From: GWE2-51-13 sp041736705
GTDB taxonomy: Bacteria > Bacillota_I > Bacilli_A > Erysipelotrichales > Erysipelotrichaceae
Direction: 5' to 3'
Length of the DNA: 64,000 nt
Assembly: GCA_041736705.1 (NCBI GenBank)
Contig: JBGSTC010000006.1
Coordinates: 124,001 to 188,000 of the forward strand
Part shown: positions 63,743 through 64,000 of the stretch, one piece after another
Layout: every line of letters starts with the position of its first letter
How positions within the stretch are numbered: position 1 is the first letter of the stretch
Notes under the pieces: generated by a model
Seen by the model: only the letters and a program-made list of their open reading frames with translations
Told to the model about the DNA's origin: nothing
Databases searched by the model: none
Translations under genes and position numbers: made by a program

Positions 63743-64000
63743 AAATCACCATCCTTACCTTGTTCGAGGAGATGTTTCAGGGGTTCATGACCACATCGAT
63801 CATCAAGAAGGCGATCTTGAAAGAACTGGTCGAGATCGAGACGATCGATATGAGATCGTTCACGAAAAACAAACATACGAGGGTCGACGATTATCCCTTC
63901 GGGGGCGGGCAGGGCTTGGTGTTGATGGTCCAACCGGTCGCCGATGCCCTGGCCAGCGTGAAAACGCCGGAAAGCTATGTCATCCTGACCAGTCCGACGG
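63739..64000 (+). CDS. trmD: tRNA (guanine-N1)-methyltransferase TrmD (3' end outside window)
   Basis: First 87 codons are visible. MKITILTLFEEMFQGFMTTSIIKKA and RSFTKNKHTRVDDYPFGGGQGLVLMVQPV match the TrmD N-terminus, with the SAM-binding knot starting at YVILTSP. TrmD makes m1G37, which prevents frameshifting. Reads out of the window with no defect seen. Confidence 0.96.
   Translation, partial: MKITILTLFEEMFQGFMTTSIIKKAILKELVEIETIDMRSFTKNKHTRVDDYPFGGGQGLVLMVQPVADALASVKTPESYVILTSPT

Noticed and set aside
1..64000. Mycoplasma-like genetic code (TGA as Trp)
   Set aside because: Several genes end in TGA at the expected family C-terminus (for example ohrR, comEA, rsuA) and Trp is written TGG.
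1..64000. CRISPR array, tRNA or rRNA genes, transposons, prophage
   Set aside because: No regularly spaced repeats, no transposase, integrase or phage genes, and no recognisable rRNA or tRNA sequence were seen.

Overview
The window looks like chromosome from a low-copy, walled, non-spore-forming member of the Bacillota (class Bacilli in the broad sense; an Erysipelotrichia- or Izemoplasma-like lineage is possible, low confidence). Reasons: gene order matches blocks known from Bacillus subtilis (mnmA–recD2; alaS–ireB–ruvX–DUF1292–mltG–udk–greA; comEA–comEC–holA–rpsT–lepA–hemW; rpsO–pnp; trmB–M42 peptidase–murC–YtxG/YtxH-like–ccpA–tyrS–rpsD–ezrA–nifS–thiI; ffh–rpsP–khpA–rimM–trmD). Three tRNA synthetase genes have T-box leaders; Spx, CcpA, IreB and EzrA are present; TGA is a stop, so the mycoplasma code is not used. 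Sporulation genes that sit between rpsT and lepA in Bacillus are absent. Base composition by eye is near 50% GC. No rRNA, tRNA, CRISPR array, insertion sequence or prophage gene was seen. Layout: (1) 1–7.7 kb, cell-surface region: the end of a MacB/FtsX-type permease, then a minus-strand operon for a secreted transglutaminase-like Ig-repeat protein, a lipoprotein, an MBOAT acyltransferase and its AlgX/DHHW partner, followed upstream by a separate lipoprotein polysaccharide deacetylase. (2) 7.7–14.6 kb, transporters: a MarR-controlled heterodimeric ABC exporter and a second ABC exporter with a DUF1648 protein. (3) 14.6–22.2 kb: mnmA/CPBP protease/recD2, spx, T-box trpS, a zinc-ribbon membrane protein, and an OhrR–glutathione-peroxidase pair. 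(4) 22.2–40.5 kb: T-box alaS and the conserved housekeeping run to hemW, interrupted at 31.9–34.6 kb by an accessory set (serine dehydratase, GNAT, nucleotidyltransferase-like protein, cupin). (5) 40.6–64 kb: rpsO, pnp, peptidases, murC with uncharacterised neighbours, ccpA, T-box tyrS, flippase, rpsD, ezrA, sulfur transfer to tRNA (NifS–ThiI), and the SRP/ribosome maturation operon. How the genes work together: much of the window serves translation and tRNA modification (MnmA, TrmB, ThiI, TrmD, RsuA, RimM, LepA, Fmt, S20, S15, S4, S16), with envelope building and remodelling (MurC, MltG, MurJ-like flippase, EzrA, deacetylase, O-acylation pair) and redox/stress control (Spx, OhrR/GPx, CcpA). 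Promoters are mostly sigma-A type and very often carry an extended -10 (TGnTATAAT). No entirely new system was proven; the best candidates for second looks are the surface operon with tandem palindromic operators, the Spx variant with a cysteine tail, the ISPI(F/Y)G repeat protein beside murC, and a 56-codon LiaF-like membrane ORF.
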